A stretch of DNA of 64,000 nt from Streptococcus oralis. GTDB taxonomy: Bacteria > Bacillota > Bacilli > Lactobacillales > Streptococcaceae. The stretch is taken from contig NZ_CP079724.1 in NCBI RefSeq assembly GCF_019334565.1, positions 1,447,001 to 1,511,000 of the forward strand, in the 5' to 3' direction. The notes under the pieces were generated by a model. It saw only the letters and a list, made by a program, of their open reading frames with translations. It was not told the DNA's origin and did no database searches. A program made the position numbers and the translations under genes. Shown here piece by piece: positions 46,209-55,296 of this stretch (within the stretch, counting starts at the first letter, position 1; each line of letters begins with the position of its first letter).

Positions 46209-46949
46209 CTACTTCTGCGCGACAAAAAACCAACGGGTGCTGGTTTCTGTCGGCTCCTTGTCCTCAAAGTCCGCATAGAGTTTGAAGAACTTGAAACCAG
46301 CCTGTTCCAGCAATATATCATAGGTCAAGACCTCATAGGTCCGCTCCTCATGCACTTCATCGTGGCGACTAAAGGAACCGTCAGCCTCCTTGATAAAGAA
46401 GGTCAACTCATGCACGATGGAGTGAGGTGCTTCATCCTCATAGGTGTCCCAAAGCATGGCAAAATCTTCCGCATTTTCATGGTAAGAATAGCCTGGAAAA
46501 ACCTCATCTGTTTGGTAGGTCGAATGCACGTCAAAGATGAATACTCCGTCTTCATTGAGGGCATTATACACTTCCTTAAAGACGTCTCCTACCTCTACCT
46601 CATCCTGCATGTAGCAGATAGAGTCAGAGTAACACGTAACAAAGTCGTACTTACCAGCCTTGGATAAGTCCAGCATATTGCCTTCAATAAAATCAATCTT
46701 TTGCTTGGCAGATGTTGCTCTCTTCTCCGCAATCTTCAGCATATCCGCGCTCAAGTCAAGTCCTGTCACATCAAAACCAGCCTGAGAAAAGCGGACAGAC
46801 TGGATACCTGTTCCACAAGCCAATTCCAAGAGTTTCTTTCTCTCTTTGGTCTTTGGCAAATGACGGAGGGAAAAATCCGTCCATTTATCGTATAAACTAT
46901 CATCCATGACCGCATCATAGACCGCCGCAAAGGTTTCATAAGTAGCCAT
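46209..46949 (-). CDS. SAM-dependent methyltransferase
   Basis: A 246-residue class I methyltransferase. Seen: LLELACGTGIQSVRFSQAGFDVTG (AdoMet motif I, about residues 40-63), DLSADMLKIAEKRA and FVTCYSDSICYM. Substrate unknown; the streptococcal gene is conserved next to rsfS and tmcAL, suggesting a tRNA, ribosome or small-molecule target. The start is ATG 46949 (MATYETF) or ATG 46955 (MNMATYETF); neither has a strong ribosome site. The frame is open further upstream but that part lies in the structured leader element. Confidence 0.8.
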   Translation of the reverse strand: MATYETFAAVYDAVMDDSLYDKWTDFSLRHLPKTKERKKLLELACGTGIQSVRFSQAGFDVTGLDLSADMLKIAEKRATSAKQKIDFIEGNMLDLSKAGKYDFVTCYSDSICYMQDEVEVGDVFKEVYNALNEDGVFIFDVHSTYQTDEVFPGYSYHENAEDFAMLWDTYEDEAPHSIVHELTFFIKEADGSFSRHDEVHEERTYEVLTYDILLEQAGFKFFKLYADFEDKEPTETSTRWFFVAQK

Positions 46950-46952
46950 ATT

Positions 46953-47059
46953 CATGATACCAAGTCCGCCCGTAATCGGAATGAAAATTAGGAGCTTGAC
47001 GATGGAGCCGAGCTCCAAGGAAGGCTATCTATTTTCCGACGATTACAGGACGGGTTCAA
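46953..47059 (-). ncRNA. Structured leader RNA element, proximal tandem copy
   Basis: Same fold as the pnp leader element with different stem sequences. Seen: closing stem 46964-46967 with 47048-47051 (GTCC/GGAC), outer stem 46972-46978 with 47040-47046 (GTAATCG/CGATTAC), apical stem 47003-47008 with 47012-47017 (TGGAGC/GCTCCA, loop 3). Shared blocks TTGAAC, GAAAATAGATAG, CTTCCTT, TCCTAATTTTC and CTTGGTATC are in the same order. Its end overlaps the methyltransferase start region, so folding could hide or expose the ribosome site. Confidence 0.7.
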
Positions 47060-47064
47060 ATCCT

Positions 47065-47174
47065 TTCTAAGATACAAAGAGCGTTAAAAGCAAGGAGAAA
47101 ATAGGAAACTTTCTGCTGTATCGTCAGATACAAAGGAAGTTACTCTTTTTCTCGCAGCTTTTAGCTCGTGTTCA
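47065..47174 (-). ncRNA. Structured leader RNA element, distal tandem copy
   Basis: Third copy, directly upstream of the previous one. Stems: 47079-47082 with 47164-47167 (GAGC/GCTC), 47086-47091 with 47157-47162 (AAAAGC/GCTTTT), apical 47117-47122 with 47127-47132 (TGTATC/GATACA, loop 4). Blocks GAACACG, GAGAAAAAGAG, CTTCCTT, TTTCCTATTTTC and CTTTGTATC match the other copies. A further hairpin CGTGTT/AACACG (47167-47196) uses the GAACACG block and would compete with this fold. Confidence 0.7.
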
Positions 47175-47196
47175 GTTTCGAGATGAACAAAACACG

Positions 47197-47230
47197 ACGC
47201 CCTCACCTTTCTATCCATTTTTTCTAAAAT
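47197..47230 (-). promoter_or_regulatory. Probable promoter of the methyltransferase leader
   Basis: On the minus strand TTGCTT, then 17 bases, then TAGAAA lies just after the rsfS terminator and before the tandem RNA elements. A transcript from here would carry about 260 nt of leader. The -10 is weak, so this is tentative. Confidence 0.4.
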
Positions 47231-47264
47231 AAGCAAATAAAACCCAGTTGACTGCAACTGAGTT
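47231..47264 (-). terminator. rsfS terminator
   Basis: Arms AACCCAGTTG (47241-47250) and CAACTGAGTT (47255-47264), one G-U pair, with TTTTATT following on the minus strand. It ends the yqeG-to-rsfS unit. Confidence 0.8.
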
Positions 47265-47270
47265 CATATC

Positions 47271-47624
<354 letters not shown>

Positions 47625-48218
47625 TTAGTCCTCTTTCAAATAGTGCACAAAGGCGTTATAGGTTTCAAGGGTTTGGGGATAGATGGGGAATCCCTGATGA
47701 GCTAGATGCTCCACGGTACGAGCTGTTTCGTAGGCCACTGCCTTATTGAGCGATAGCTCAGCAATTTCACGCGCCTGATCCACTCCTGGAAAGGCGCGGT
47801 TATGCTCGATATAGTCTGCAACGTATATAACCTTATCAAGATCAGTCATCTGGTCAGCCCCGACTGTATGAATTTCAATAGCTCGCAGGATTTCTGGATC
47901 ATGCAAATCCAAATCTTCCTGAATCTTGTAGATACCAACCATCCCATGCCAGACATTATTGCCCCAGTTTTTGAGGTCAGGGTTTAATTGGTAACGGTCA
48001 ATCAAGTCTAGAAATTCCTGATCTGACAGCTTTTTAGCATAATCATGAAGAAGGCCTGCTAGACCCGCTTTCTCGGTATCGACTCCAAATCTCTCCGCTA
48101 ACTCTATGGCTGCACGCTCCACCCCCAAACAATGGGTTAACCGTTTTTCAGGTAGAAGCTCTGCCATTTTTTCCAACAAAGCCTCTCGGGAACAGTTGAT
48201 ATAGTCTTGGTATGCCAT
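47625..48218 (-). CDS. yqeK: HD-domain phosphohydrolase YqeK
   Basis: A 197-residue HD-superfamily protein; YqeK homologues hydrolyse diadenosine tetraphosphate symmetrically (known for the Firmicute family). Seen: [32 protein letters not shown] (metal HD, about 55-69), [11 protein letters not shown] and [29 protein letters not shown]. The start overlaps the nadD stop by one base. Confidence 0.92.
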   Translation of the reverse strand: MAYQDYINCSREALLEKMAELLPEKRLTHCLGVERAAIELAERFGVDTEKAGLAGLLHDYAKKLSDQEFLDLIDRYQLNPDLKNWGNNVWHGMVGIYKIQEDLDLHDPEILRAIEIHTVGADQMTDLDKVIYVADYIEHNRAFPGVDQAREIAELSLNKAVAYETARTVEHLAHQGFPIYPQTLETYNAFVHYLKED

Positions 48219-48847
48219 CAGTAAAGCCCCTCCTTCTCGATGTAGTCTAGCACTGGATGAGGTAGGAGAAAGTTAGGTTTCCGACCTTGAGCAATGAAGT
48301 CACGCACCATGCTGGACGAGATGTCCATGAGAGGCACATCCACCCAGATAACTGGATAGGAAGTCCCTGCCTTGTAGCGCGGACGCTGAACCCCTACAAA
48401 CTGAACCATGTCGACCAGCTCATCAATTCGGTACCACTTAGGCAGATAGTCCACCATATCAGCCCCGATAATGAAGTAATAATCCGTATCTGGATGTTGC
48501 TCTGTCAAAATCTTCATAGTGTCGTAGGTGTAAGAAATGCCCTTGCGCTCCAGCTCAATAGTTTCAATGGCTAAGCCTTCAATCCCCTCAATCGCCAACT
48601 CAAGCATCTTGAGACGGTGGTGCTCGGGGATGGTTTCCTTTTTATCTACATGAGGTGGTTGGTATTCGGGCATAAGCAGGACCTGGTCCAGCCCCAACTG
48701 TTGTCGTACTTGGTCCGCCACAACAAGATGGGCATTGTGAACAGGGTTAAAATTTCCCCCTAGAATCCCGACTTGTTTGCGTTTTTTCTCCTTGATTTCT
48801 GGCTCCAACTCTACCTTGGTAAAGGGAGTCAATAATTCGATTGCCAT
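48218..48847 (-). CDS. nadD: Nicotinate-nucleotide adenylyltransferase
   Basis: Makes deamido-NAD from nicotinate mononucleotide and ATP. The 209 residues contain [22 protein letters not shown] (about 26-47, HNAH nucleotide motif), [26 protein letters not shown] and the C-terminal [13 protein letters not shown]. About 25 residues precede the usual first strand, slightly longer than many homologues. Coupled with yqeK. Confidence 0.94.
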   Translation of the reverse strand: MAIELLTPFTKVELEPEIKEKKRKQVGILGGNFNPVHNAHLVVADQVRQQLGLDQVLLMPEYQPPHVDKKETIPEHHRLKMLELAIEGIEGLAIETIELERKGISYTYDTMKILTEQHPDTDYYFIIGADMVDYLPKWYRIDELVDMVQFVGVQRPRYKAGTSYPVIWVDVPLMDISSSMVRDFIAQGRKPNFLLPHPVLDYIEKEGLY

Positions 48848-48898
48848 AGGCTCGTCTTCCTTTAATTCTCTGTAAAAACAGTTGTTTGGAGTAGGTGT

Positions 48899-49210
48899 TT
48901 AGATTTCTTTGACTTTTTTGGAAATCTTGCGATGTTCTTTCTTGCTGGATTGTTTAAACAAAATCAAGATGCGTCCGATTTTTTGGACAGTATCCACACC
49001 GATTTCTTCTTCCAAGATTTCAGCCACTTCGTGGATGTTTTCATCTGTATTTTGCAAGAGAGTAACTTTAATCAATTCACGGGCGTCAAGAGCTTGGCGG
49101 ACGCTGGTTTTGATTTGGTCGTTAAGTCCATTTTTCCCGATTTGGATGATGGGTTTGAGGGTGTGTGCCTGGCTGTTGAGAAAGGCACGTTGTTTCGATG
49201 TTAATGACAT
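48899..49210 (-). CDS. yhbY: YhbY-type RNA-binding protein (CRM domain)
   Basis: A 103-residue single CRM-domain protein associated with ribosome large-subunit assembly. Seen: LTSKQRAFLNSQAHTLKPIIQIGKNGL (2-28 region) with the GKNG loop near 24 and LIKVTLLQNT. A short lysine-rich tail follows (SKKEHRKISKKVKEI). It lies between yqeH and nadD, the standard order. Confidence 0.93.
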   Translation of the reverse strand: MSLTSKQRAFLNSQAHTLKPIIQIGKNGLNDQIKTSVRQALDARELIKVTLLQNTDENIHEVAEILEEEIGVDTVQKIGRILILFKQSSKKEHRKISKKVKEI

Positions 49211-49308
49211 AATCTTTCTTCCTTGTTTTTTGATAGTTATTTTAGGTGGTGGGGGACGGTCGGAACTATCTTTTTATGAGCTCACTTTGTTCGCTCAGTG
49301 ATTTTATT

Positions 49309-50415
49309 TTAAATGATTGCTTTTCGTGTGACGACTGCTACGCCTTCTGGTGCCCAGACAGCGACTTTTGCCCTTCCTGTTACGCGGATCCAGCCTAGGC
49401 CTGAGATGACCAGGTCTGTCTTGTCCTTAATGGTAAATACATGCTGGACTAATTTTGGGAAATCTTCTTTTTCCTTGCTATTTGGTGGCGTTAAAAGGGT
49501 TCCGAGGTGCTTGTCGTAAAGGGCACTCGCTCCTTCGAGCTTGGTACGGTGGAGTTTTAGTTCATTGTCAAAGAAGGCTGTAAAACCTTGCTTTTCTCCT
49601 GCAATAAAGTCAAAGCGTCCGAGACCACCTAGAAACAGGGTTTGTTCAGGATTGAGCTGATAGGTTTTGGGCTTGATTTCCTTTTTAGGACTGACATACT
49701 TGAGGTTTTTTGCCGTCAAGTAGTGGGCCATCTGGTGACGGTGGATAATTCCCGGTGTATCGTAGATATAAGATCCGTCGTCAAGCGGAATCTCAATCTT
49801 GTCCAAGGTTGTCCCTGGGAAGCGCGAAGTCGTGATGACATTCTGGTCACCCGTTATTTCTTGGATAATGGCATTGATGAGGGTTGATTTTCCAACGTTG
49901 GTCACACCGACCACATAGACGTCACGACCCTTTCGGTAGTGTTCAATCTTGTCAATGACTTCCTTGATGGCATGCTTGTTTTGTGCCGAAGTCAGGACGA
50001 CATCCACAGGGCGAAGACCTTCTTCGTGGGCACGTTCCATGAGCCATTGGCTAATCTTGCCCGGTTTAACAGACTTGGGCAGGATATCTTTTTTATTTCC
50101 AACCAAGAGGACATCATTACCCGATACAAAGCGTGGCAAGCCTGGGATGACAGAACCATTAAAGTCAAAAATATCAATGACATTGACCACCAAGGCATCA
50201 CTGTCCCCCACCTCGTGCAAGAGCTTGAGGAAATCATCGTCCGTCAACTGGACATCTGTGATTTCATTGTAATGACGGAGACGGAAACAGCGTTGGCAAT
50301 AGACTTCGCCTGTCTCCAATCCTTTTTCGAGTGCCGACTGGGGAGTAAATCCAAGACCAGCCTTGTCTGTCGTCTGAATGGTTGCTCCACAACCAATACA
50401 GAGAATTTCTTCCAT
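49309..50415 (-). CDS. yqeH: Ribosome biogenesis GTPase YqeH
   Basis: Circularly permuted GTPase required for 30S subunit assembly. The 368 residues begin with a zinc finger (CIGCGATIQ...YCQRCFRLRHYNE, about 5-50). Then G4 NKKDILP comes before G1 GVTNVGKSTLINAI (about 172-185), and G3 DTPGI, the permuted order that defines the family. It overlaps neither neighbour but lies 2 bases after yqeG. Confidence 0.95.
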   Translation of the reverse strand: MEEILCIGCGATIQTTDKAGLGFTPQSALEKGLETGEVYCQRCFRLRHYNEITDVQLTDDDFLKLLHEVGDSDALVVNVIDIFDFNGSVIPGLPRFVSGNDVLLVGNKKDILPKSVKPGKISQWLMERAHEEGLRPVDVVLTSAQNKHAIKEVIDKIEHYRKGRDVYVVGVTNVGKSTLINAIIQEITGDQNVITTSRFPGTTLDKIEIPLDDGSYIYDTPGIIHRHQMAHYLTAKNLKYVSPKKEIKPKTYQLNPEQTLFLGGLGRFDFIAGEKQGFTAFFDNELKLHRTKLEGASALYDKHLGTLLTPPNSKEKEDFPKLVQHVFTIKDKTDLVISGLGWIRVTGRAKVAVWAPEGVAVVTRKAII

Positions 50416-50417
50416 AG

Positions 50418-50945
50418 TTAGATTCCTTTTTTATATGTAATCGGTCCGTACTTTTCAGTAATTTGCTTCATGACACGGCGCTCGCGAGCTCGGTTAATCT
50501 GCGTCTTGATAGAGTCGTGTTGGACCAAGGGTTTGACTAAGATTGAGCGAATGCCTGCACGATGGGCTGCGCGAATATCTGTCATGAGCTGGTCGCCGAC
50601 CATGACCACTTCATTTTTCTCATAGTGGAATTCCTTCATGGCACGGTCTATTCCAAAGGTGAAAGGCTTTAAAGCCCAATAAACATAATCAATTCCAAAT
50701 TTCTCAACTGCGCGTTGGACCCGTTTTTTGGTATTATTTGATACCACGATGATGCGAATACCTGCATCCCGAAGGTCATGTAGCCACTGTTTCATCTCTG
50801 GCGTCCCATCAGGGTTGTTCCAAGCAATGAGGGTATTGTCCAGATCGACCAAAACAGCCTTGATACCCTGCGCTTGCAGGCTTGGGACTGTCAGATCATA
50901 GACTGCTTCCACAGCAAAGTCTGGCATGTAATTTTCAATCGCCAT
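50418..50945 (-). CDS. yqeG: YqeG family HAD-IIIA phosphatase
   Basis: A 175-residue HAD phosphatase. Seen: nucleophile motif VLVDLDNTLIAWNNPDG (about 31-47), VVSNNTKKRV, and MVGDQLMTDIRAAHRAGIRSILV. It is close to PgpP-type phosphatidylglycerol-phosphate phosphatases but no substrate can be assigned. Start 50945; first gene of the yqeG-yqeH-yhbY-nadD-yqeK-rsfS run. Confidence 0.9.
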   Translation of the reverse strand: MAIENYMPDFAVEAVYDLTVPSLQAQGIKAVLVDLDNTLIAWNNPDGTPEMKQWLHDLRDAGIRIIVVSNNTKKRVQRAVEKFGIDYVYWALKPFTFGIDRAMKEFHYEKNEVVMVGDQLMTDIRAAHRAGIRSILVKPLVQHDSIKTQINRARERRVMKQITEKYGPITYKKGI

Positions 50946-50962
50946 TCTGGCTCCTTTTCCTT

Positions 50963-51871
50963 TTAATTTCTAGCAATATTCTTTAAACATTGGGCTAAGA
51001 CTACCCATAAAATGAGACTAGCTATCAAAATATAAATCCAAGCATTTGGTTCATCTGCAAACGGTAAGGGAACATTCATTCCGAAGAATCCTGTAATAAC
51101 CGCAAGGATAGCTAGCAAGACTGAGATAATTGTCAAAGTTGTCAAATTATCATTTAGATTATTATTTAGGATGTTGTTGTAAGAGGATGAGAGTTGTTGC
51201 AAAACTTGAGAAATCAAGTCTGTCATCGAAACCAACTGATGGGCTTCAATCATGGCATCGTCAAACTGCTCTCTTTCTACCTCATCAAAATTGCGATAAA
51301 GAGCATGCCCTTGGATATGTTCTAAGAGGAGACGATTTTGTTTGGCAGCTGCTGTCAGGTAAACCATACCAGTTTCCAAGTCAGAGAGGGCAAAAAGATT
51401 TTTTTTAGTTGTTTTTTGACGAAGAAGTGCACTGATTTCATCCTTACTTTTATCCATTTCTTCAATAACCGGATAATAAGCATTGCTAATAATCTCTAAA
51501 CTGGCAAAAAGAAATTTGTAGATTGAAACAACTTCATGGCTTTCAAGGTAGGTTGCCATACGTTTAATCACATAACTATTCTTGTGATTGCTAATTGTGA
51601 TCAGCCGTTGTTTTTCAACGATAAAGGTCATCGGAATCGCTTCATAATATTCTTTGTCTTTTTCTAAATCAAGAACATTATAAATGAAGGTTACCGTTCC
51701 CGTTTCACGGTGATAGTCCATGTGGGCACGCTCATTTCTATCCAGAGCATACTCGATAGTTTCCTTGTCCAATCCATAGACATCCGAAAGGTCTTCCATG
51801 TTTTTAATTTTGTCCACATCAAGGTCTATCCACGTACAATCGTGACCTAATTTTTTCTCTACAAATAGCAT
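50963..51871 (-). CDS. CorA-family magnesium transporter
   Basis: A 302-residue CorA-type divalent-cation channel. The N-terminal two-thirds are cytoplasmic and helical; two C-terminal membrane helices (about 238-258 and 272-293) flank the signature GFFGMNVPLPF with the GMN filter. Start ATG 51871 has GGAGAG. A 17-base gap separates it from yqeG, so read-through into the ribosome genes is possible. Confidence 0.93.
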   Translation of the reverse strand: MLFVEKKLGHDCTWIDLDVDKIKNMEDLSDVYGLDKETIEYALDRNERAHMDYHRETGTVTFIYNVLDLEKDKEYYEAIPMTFIVEKQRLITISNHKNSYVIKRMATYLESHEVVSIYKFLFASLEIISNAYYPVIEEMDKSKDEISALLRQKTTKKNLFALSDLETGMVYLTAAAKQNRLLLEHIQGHALYRNFDEVEREQFDDAMIEAHQLVSMTDLISQVLQQLSSSYNNILNNNLNDNLTTLTIISVLLAILAVITGFFGMNVPLPFADEPNAWIYILIASLILWVVLAQCLKNIARN

Positions 51872-51928
51872 ACTCTCTCCTTTACCAAACTCCTTCTATT
51901 GTACCACAAATCTGCTAAAATAGCCGGC

Positions 51929-52489
51929 CTATTCAGTACGAGATAGATTGCTGACGACGGTGATATTACGATTGGGAACAAAGTGAAGGGCTTGATCGTC
52001 ACCTCGCAGTTGCGTTGTACGGATCCCTACGCTAACGACCTTTCCAGAAACGGTAATCGGTCCATTTGTGAGAACCACTTCATCACCCACATCAAGCTGG
52101 CGTTCAAAAAGGATGAAGAAGCCATTAATGACATCGGATAGAAAGCCTTGTGCCCCCATACCAATGGCCACCCCAGCAATCCCCGCACCAGCAAGGAGGC
52201 TAGAAACTGGAAGTCCTAAAATAGACAGGATGCAATAGAGCAAGAAGAAATAAAGAATGTAGTTAAAGACATTCTCTAGCAAACGAGAAATGGTCTTTTG
52301 CCTTCCTGCATCTCGATTGGAAAATTTAAGCGAGGGCTTGACAATCTTTCGTACAGTTGCATGAAGCATCTTTTTTGCTATATAAAATAGCAAAAACAAA
52401 ATCAAAAGAGAAATCACCTTGGTCAAGAGATTCTCTAACATGGTTGTTAAATCAAGTTTATCAAAATAGCGTTGAAAAAAATCTTGCAT
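51929..52489 (-). CDS. Small-conductance mechanosensitive channel (MscS)
   Basis: A 186-residue MscS-family channel. Seen: three hydrophobic segments ending in the pore helix SSLLAGAGIAGVAIGMGAQGFLSDVINGFFILFE (about 95-128, Gly/Ala-rich packing), followed by a short beta domain VGDEVVLTNGPITVSGKV. The C-terminal cytoplasmic cage is shorter than in E. coli MscS. ATG 52489 is chosen for AGGAG at good spacing; the frame is open 18 codons upstream. Confidence 0.88.
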   Translation of the reverse strand: MQDFFQRYFDKLDLTTMLENLLTKVISLLILFLLFYIAKKMLHATVRKIVKPSLKFSNRDAGRQKTISRLLENVFNYILYFFLLYCILSILGLPVSSLLAGAGIAGVAIGMGAQGFLSDVINGFFILFERQLDVGDEVVLTNGPITVSGKVVSVGIRTTQLRGDDQALHFVPNRNITVVSNLSRTE

Positions 52490-52580
52490 ATAAAACTCCT
52501 TTTTCCTATTATACCATAAAATCGTCCTTCTCTTTTCTTTCATAATTATTCAATTATTGTTCCTATTTTCAAAATATCAC

Positions 52581-52609
52581 TTGCCTCCATAGCATATTTA
52601 TACTATAAT
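52581..52609 (+). promoter_or_regulatory. sstT promoter
   Basis: -35 TTGCCT (52581-52586) and a perfect -10 TATAAT (52604-52609) with 17-base spacing, 30 bases before the sstT start codon. It is divergent from the MscS gene. Confidence 0.8.
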
Positions 52610-52638
52610 TATAAACAATACATTTGAAGGAGACTGCT

Positions 52639-53850
52639 ATGAAACGAATCATTAGAGCCTGGATCAAGGCAAGCCTCATCAAACGAATCCTTATTGGAAT
52701 GATTTTGGGAGCTACATTAGGGATGCTCTTTCCAAACCTTACAGGAATTGGTCTGCTTGGAGACCTCTTTGTAGGCGGACTGAAAGCCATCGCTCCTATT
52801 TTAGTTTTTGCCCTTGTTGCCAATGCCCTTTCCCAACACCAAAAGGGACAAAACACCAATATGAAGACGGTTATTTTCCTATACTTGCTTGGAACCTTTG
52901 CTGCTGCATTAGTAGCCGTTCTAGCTAGTTTCTTACTGCCTGTGCAAATCACCCTGACCAGCGCAAATACAGAAGTTGCTGCTCCTGACGGTATCGGTCA
53001 AGTCCTCAGCAATCTACTACTCAAACTGGTGGACAATCCTTTGAATGCCATTGTTGAAGCCAACTATATCGGGATTCTCTCTTGGGCAGTCATCTTTGGT
53101 CTGGCTATGAGAGAGGCAAGTAAACACAGTAAAGAATTGCTGAAAACCATGGCGGATGTCACCTCTAAAATTGTCGAATGGATTATCAACCTAGCTCCCT
53201 TTGGGATTTTAGGCTTGGTTTTCAAGACCATCTCTGACAAGGGCATTGCCAGTCTGGCTAACTACGGTGTCCTCCTAGGACTCTTGATTGCTACCATGGC
53301 CTTTGTTGCTCTCATCGTCAACCCACTCATCGCCTTTCTCTTTATGAGGAAAAATCCCTATCCCCTTGTTTTGAAATGCCTACGTGTCAGTGGTATTACA
53401 GCCTTTTTCACTCGTAGCTCTGCCGCCAATATCCCTGTCAATATGAAACTCTGTCAAGACTTGGGGCTGAATCCTGACACCTACTCTGTCTCCATCCCGC
53501 TTGGTTCAACCATCAACATGGCTGGCGCTGCTGTTACCATAAATGTCCTGACCTTGGCTGCCGTCAACACACTCGGAATTTCGGTAGACTTTGGGACAGC
53601 ATTTGTTCTCAGTGTGGTGGCTGCCATTTCTGCCTGCGGAGCCTCTGGAATTGCTGGGGGATCCCTTCTCCTCATTCCTGTAGCTTGTAGCCTCTTTGGG
53701 ATTTCCAACGACTTGGCTATGCAGGTTGTCGGAGTCGGTTTTGTGATTGGGGTCGTTCAAGACTCCTGCGAAACAGCTCTGAACTCTTCAACAGATGTCC
53801 TCTTTACAGCGGTTGCTGAGTATGCTACAAACCGAAAACTTCGTCCCTAG
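52639..53850 (+). CDS. sstT: Sodium/serine-threonine symporter
   Basis: Na+-driven importer of serine and threonine in the DAACS family. The 403 residues have about eight to nine membrane segments, with [14 protein letters not shown] (serine-rich reentrant loop), [19 protein letters not shown] and [17 protein letters not shown] late in the protein, the substrate and Na+ sites of the family. ATG 52639 has GAAGGAGA; an upstream TTG in frame overlaps that site. Confidence 0.95.
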   Translation: MKRIIRAWIKASLIKRILIGMILGATLGMLFPNLTGIGLLGDLFVGGLKAIAPILVFALVANALSQHQKGQNTNMKTVIFLYLLGTFAAALVAVLASFLLPVQITLTSANTEVAAPDGIGQVLSNLLLKLVDNPLNAIVEANYIGILSWAVIFGLAMREASKHSKELLKTMADVTSKIVEWIINLAPFGILGLVFKTISDKGIASLANYGVLLGLLIATMAFVALIVNPLIAFLFMRKNPYPLVLKCLRVSGITAFFTRSSAANIPVNMKLCQDLGLNPDTYSVSIPLGSTINMAGAAVTINVLTLAAVNTLGISVDFGTAFVLSVVAAISACGASGIAGGSLLLIPVACSLFGISNDLAMQVVGVGFVIGVVQDSCETALNSSTDVLFTAVAEYATNRKLRP

Positions 53851-53899
53851 TCTCTAACTCCTCGTTAAACACTTGGCTCTATTAGTTTAGGAAATTTTC

Positions 53900-54853
53900 A
53901 TGTCTCTCACTCAACGTACTACCAAACTGGTCTTAGCGACCTGTCTCGCTTGTTTTCTCGCTTATTTTTTAGATTTATCATCAGCAGTTTCAGCTGGAAT
54001 CATCGCTCTCTTAAGCCTCTCCGACACACGCAGAAGCACGCTGAAATTAGCACGTAACCGCCTCTTTTCCATGATCCTAGCGCTCGCTATCGGTGTTCTA
54101 GCCTTTCAGCTGACGGGCTTTCACATCTGGAGTCTGGGCCTCTATCTGGCTCTCTATGTCCCTTTAGCCTATAAAATGGGTTGGGAAATCGGCATCACCC
54201 CTAGCAGTGTCTTGGTCGGTCATCTCTTGGTACAGGAGTCTACTTCCCCAGAGCTCTTGCTTAATGAAGTGCTCCTCTTTCTCATCGGGACAAGCTTTGC
54301 ACTATTGGTCAACCTTTATATGCCCTCTCGTGAGAAAGCCATCCAAAGCTACCACCTTCAGGTCGAGGAAAAGTTAAAAGACATCCTGCTTCGCTTTAAA
54401 TACTATCTGTCAAGAGGAGACGGACGCAATCAAGCTCAACTCGTTGACCAATTAGACAAGCTCCTCGATGAAGCTCTCAAACTGGTCTACCTGGATCACT
54501 CGGACCATCTCTTTCACCAGACGAACTACCACATCCATTACTTTGAGATGAGACAGCGACAAAGTCGCATCCTGCGAAATATGGCCCAGCAGATCAATAC
54601 CTGTCATCTGGCCGCAAGTGAGAGTTTGATTTTGGCCCAGCTCTTTTCAAAGATTGCTGCTCAGCTAAGCCAGACCAATCCTGCTCATGACCTACTTGAT
54701 GACATCGAACGCTATCTGCAAGTCTTCCGCAATCGGAGTCTCCCTAAAACACGTGAGGAGTTTGAAACCCGTGCCACCCTCCTGCAACTACTACGCGAAG
54801 CTGAAACCTTTATCCAGGTTAAGGTCGATTTTTACCAAAAATATGGAAACTAG
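53900..54853 (+). CDS. Aromatic acid exporter-like (ArAE_1/FUSC) membrane protein
   Basis: A 317-residue protein: four to five N-terminal membrane helices (about 10-135, with AGIIALLSLSDTRRSTLKLARNR) followed by a long soluble helical domain (150-317). This layout is that of the ArAE_1 family (PF06081 plus its C-terminal domain), distantly related to p-hydroxybenzoic acid efflux proteins. Substrate unknown. It follows sstT by 49 bases and shares its transcript to the terminator at 54859. Confidence 0.8.
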   Translation: MSLTQRTTKLVLATCLACFLAYFLDLSSAVSAGIIALLSLSDTRRSTLKLARNRLFSMILALAIGVLAFQLTGFHIWSLGLYLALYVPLAYKMGWEIGITPSSVLVGHLLVQESTSPELLLNEVLLFLIGTSFALLVNLYMPSREKAIQSYHLQVEEKLKDILLRFKYYLSRGDGRNQAQLVDQLDKLLDEALKLVYLDHSDHLFHQTNYHIHYFEMRQRQSRILRNMAQQINTCHLAASESLILAQLFSKIAAQLSQTNPAHDLLDDIERYLQVFRNRSLPKTREEFETRATLLQLLREAETFIQVKVDFYQKYGN

Positions 54854-54858
54854 AACGC

Positions 54859-54891
54859 AAAGAACCTCAGAGAATTCCTCTGAGATTCTTT
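54859..54891. terminator. Bidirectional terminator before the accessory Sec locus
   Basis: Stem AAAGAA.CTCAGAG / CTCTGAG.TTCTTT (54859-54891) with an AATTC loop. It ends the plus-strand sstT unit and overlaps the asp5 stop codon, so it also terminates the minus-strand Sec operon. Confidence 0.8.
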
Positions 54892-55114
54892 ACTGATAGG
54901 TCACCAACATAAAAACGAGGAGCAATACAAACAAGGCTATGCTAATCAAGAGAGTTAAAACTTTCACCAAGCGGTTGTTCTGCCAGTAGCCTGGTTTTCC
55001 GATATTGCTAGTCGCATCCATGGAAAAGAGTTGGCTTTGGCGAGGTTGGATGAGAACCAGGACAATTAAGGCGACGGCTAGGATTATTCCTATAAGCATC
55101 AAAACTTCCATCAT
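54890..55114 (-). CDS. asp5: Accessory Sec protein Asp5 (SecG-like)
   Basis: Small membrane protein of 74 residues thought to serve as the SecG-like subunit of the SecY2 channel. Two hydrophobic segments (about 3-22 and 52-72) flank the SecG-like loop QPRQSQLFSMDATSNIG. The frame opens at GTG 55120, but that codon lies in the GAGGTG ribosome site; ATG 55114 has proper spacing and is preferred. Last gene of the accessory Sec operon. Confidence 0.85.
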   Translation of the reverse strand: MMEVLMLIGIILAVALIVLVLIQPRQSQLFSMDATSNIGKPGYWQNNRLVKVLTLLISIALFVLLLVFMLVTYQ

Positions 55115-55116
55115 TT

Positions 55117-55296
55117 TCACCTCAAGATTCCTAATAATGTAAAGATCAGGGTAAGAAGGATGAGCAAGCCGAGTAAAATGGAGAAGGTTTTACTGATCTT
55201 TTCTCCTCGGGTAGGCTTTTCTTTCTTAAGCGCTCCTTGCTTTAACTCTTCCATACGTCCTTCGACATCCTTGTAAAATAAATCTTTTTTAGTCAT
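55117..55296 (-). CDS. asp4: Accessory Sec protein Asp4 (SecE-like)
   Basis: A 59-residue protein starting MTKKDLFYKDVEGRMEELKQ, with a basic amphipathic N-terminus and one C-terminal membrane helix (about 38-58, SILLGLLILLTLIFTLLGIL). This is the SecE-like layout of Asp4. It overlaps the gtfB stop by 8 bases and the asp5 ribosome site is at its end. Identified by position and hydropathy; the gene order gtfB-asp4-asp5 matches S. gordonii. Confidence 0.82.
   Translation of the reverse strand: MTKKDLFYKDVEGRMEELKQGALKKEKPTRGEKISKTFSILLGLLILLTLIFTLLGILR

Noticed and set aside
46950..47018. Upstream extension of the methyltransferase frame
   Set aside because: It lies inside the covarying RNA element, and homologous methyltransferases start at MATYETF.
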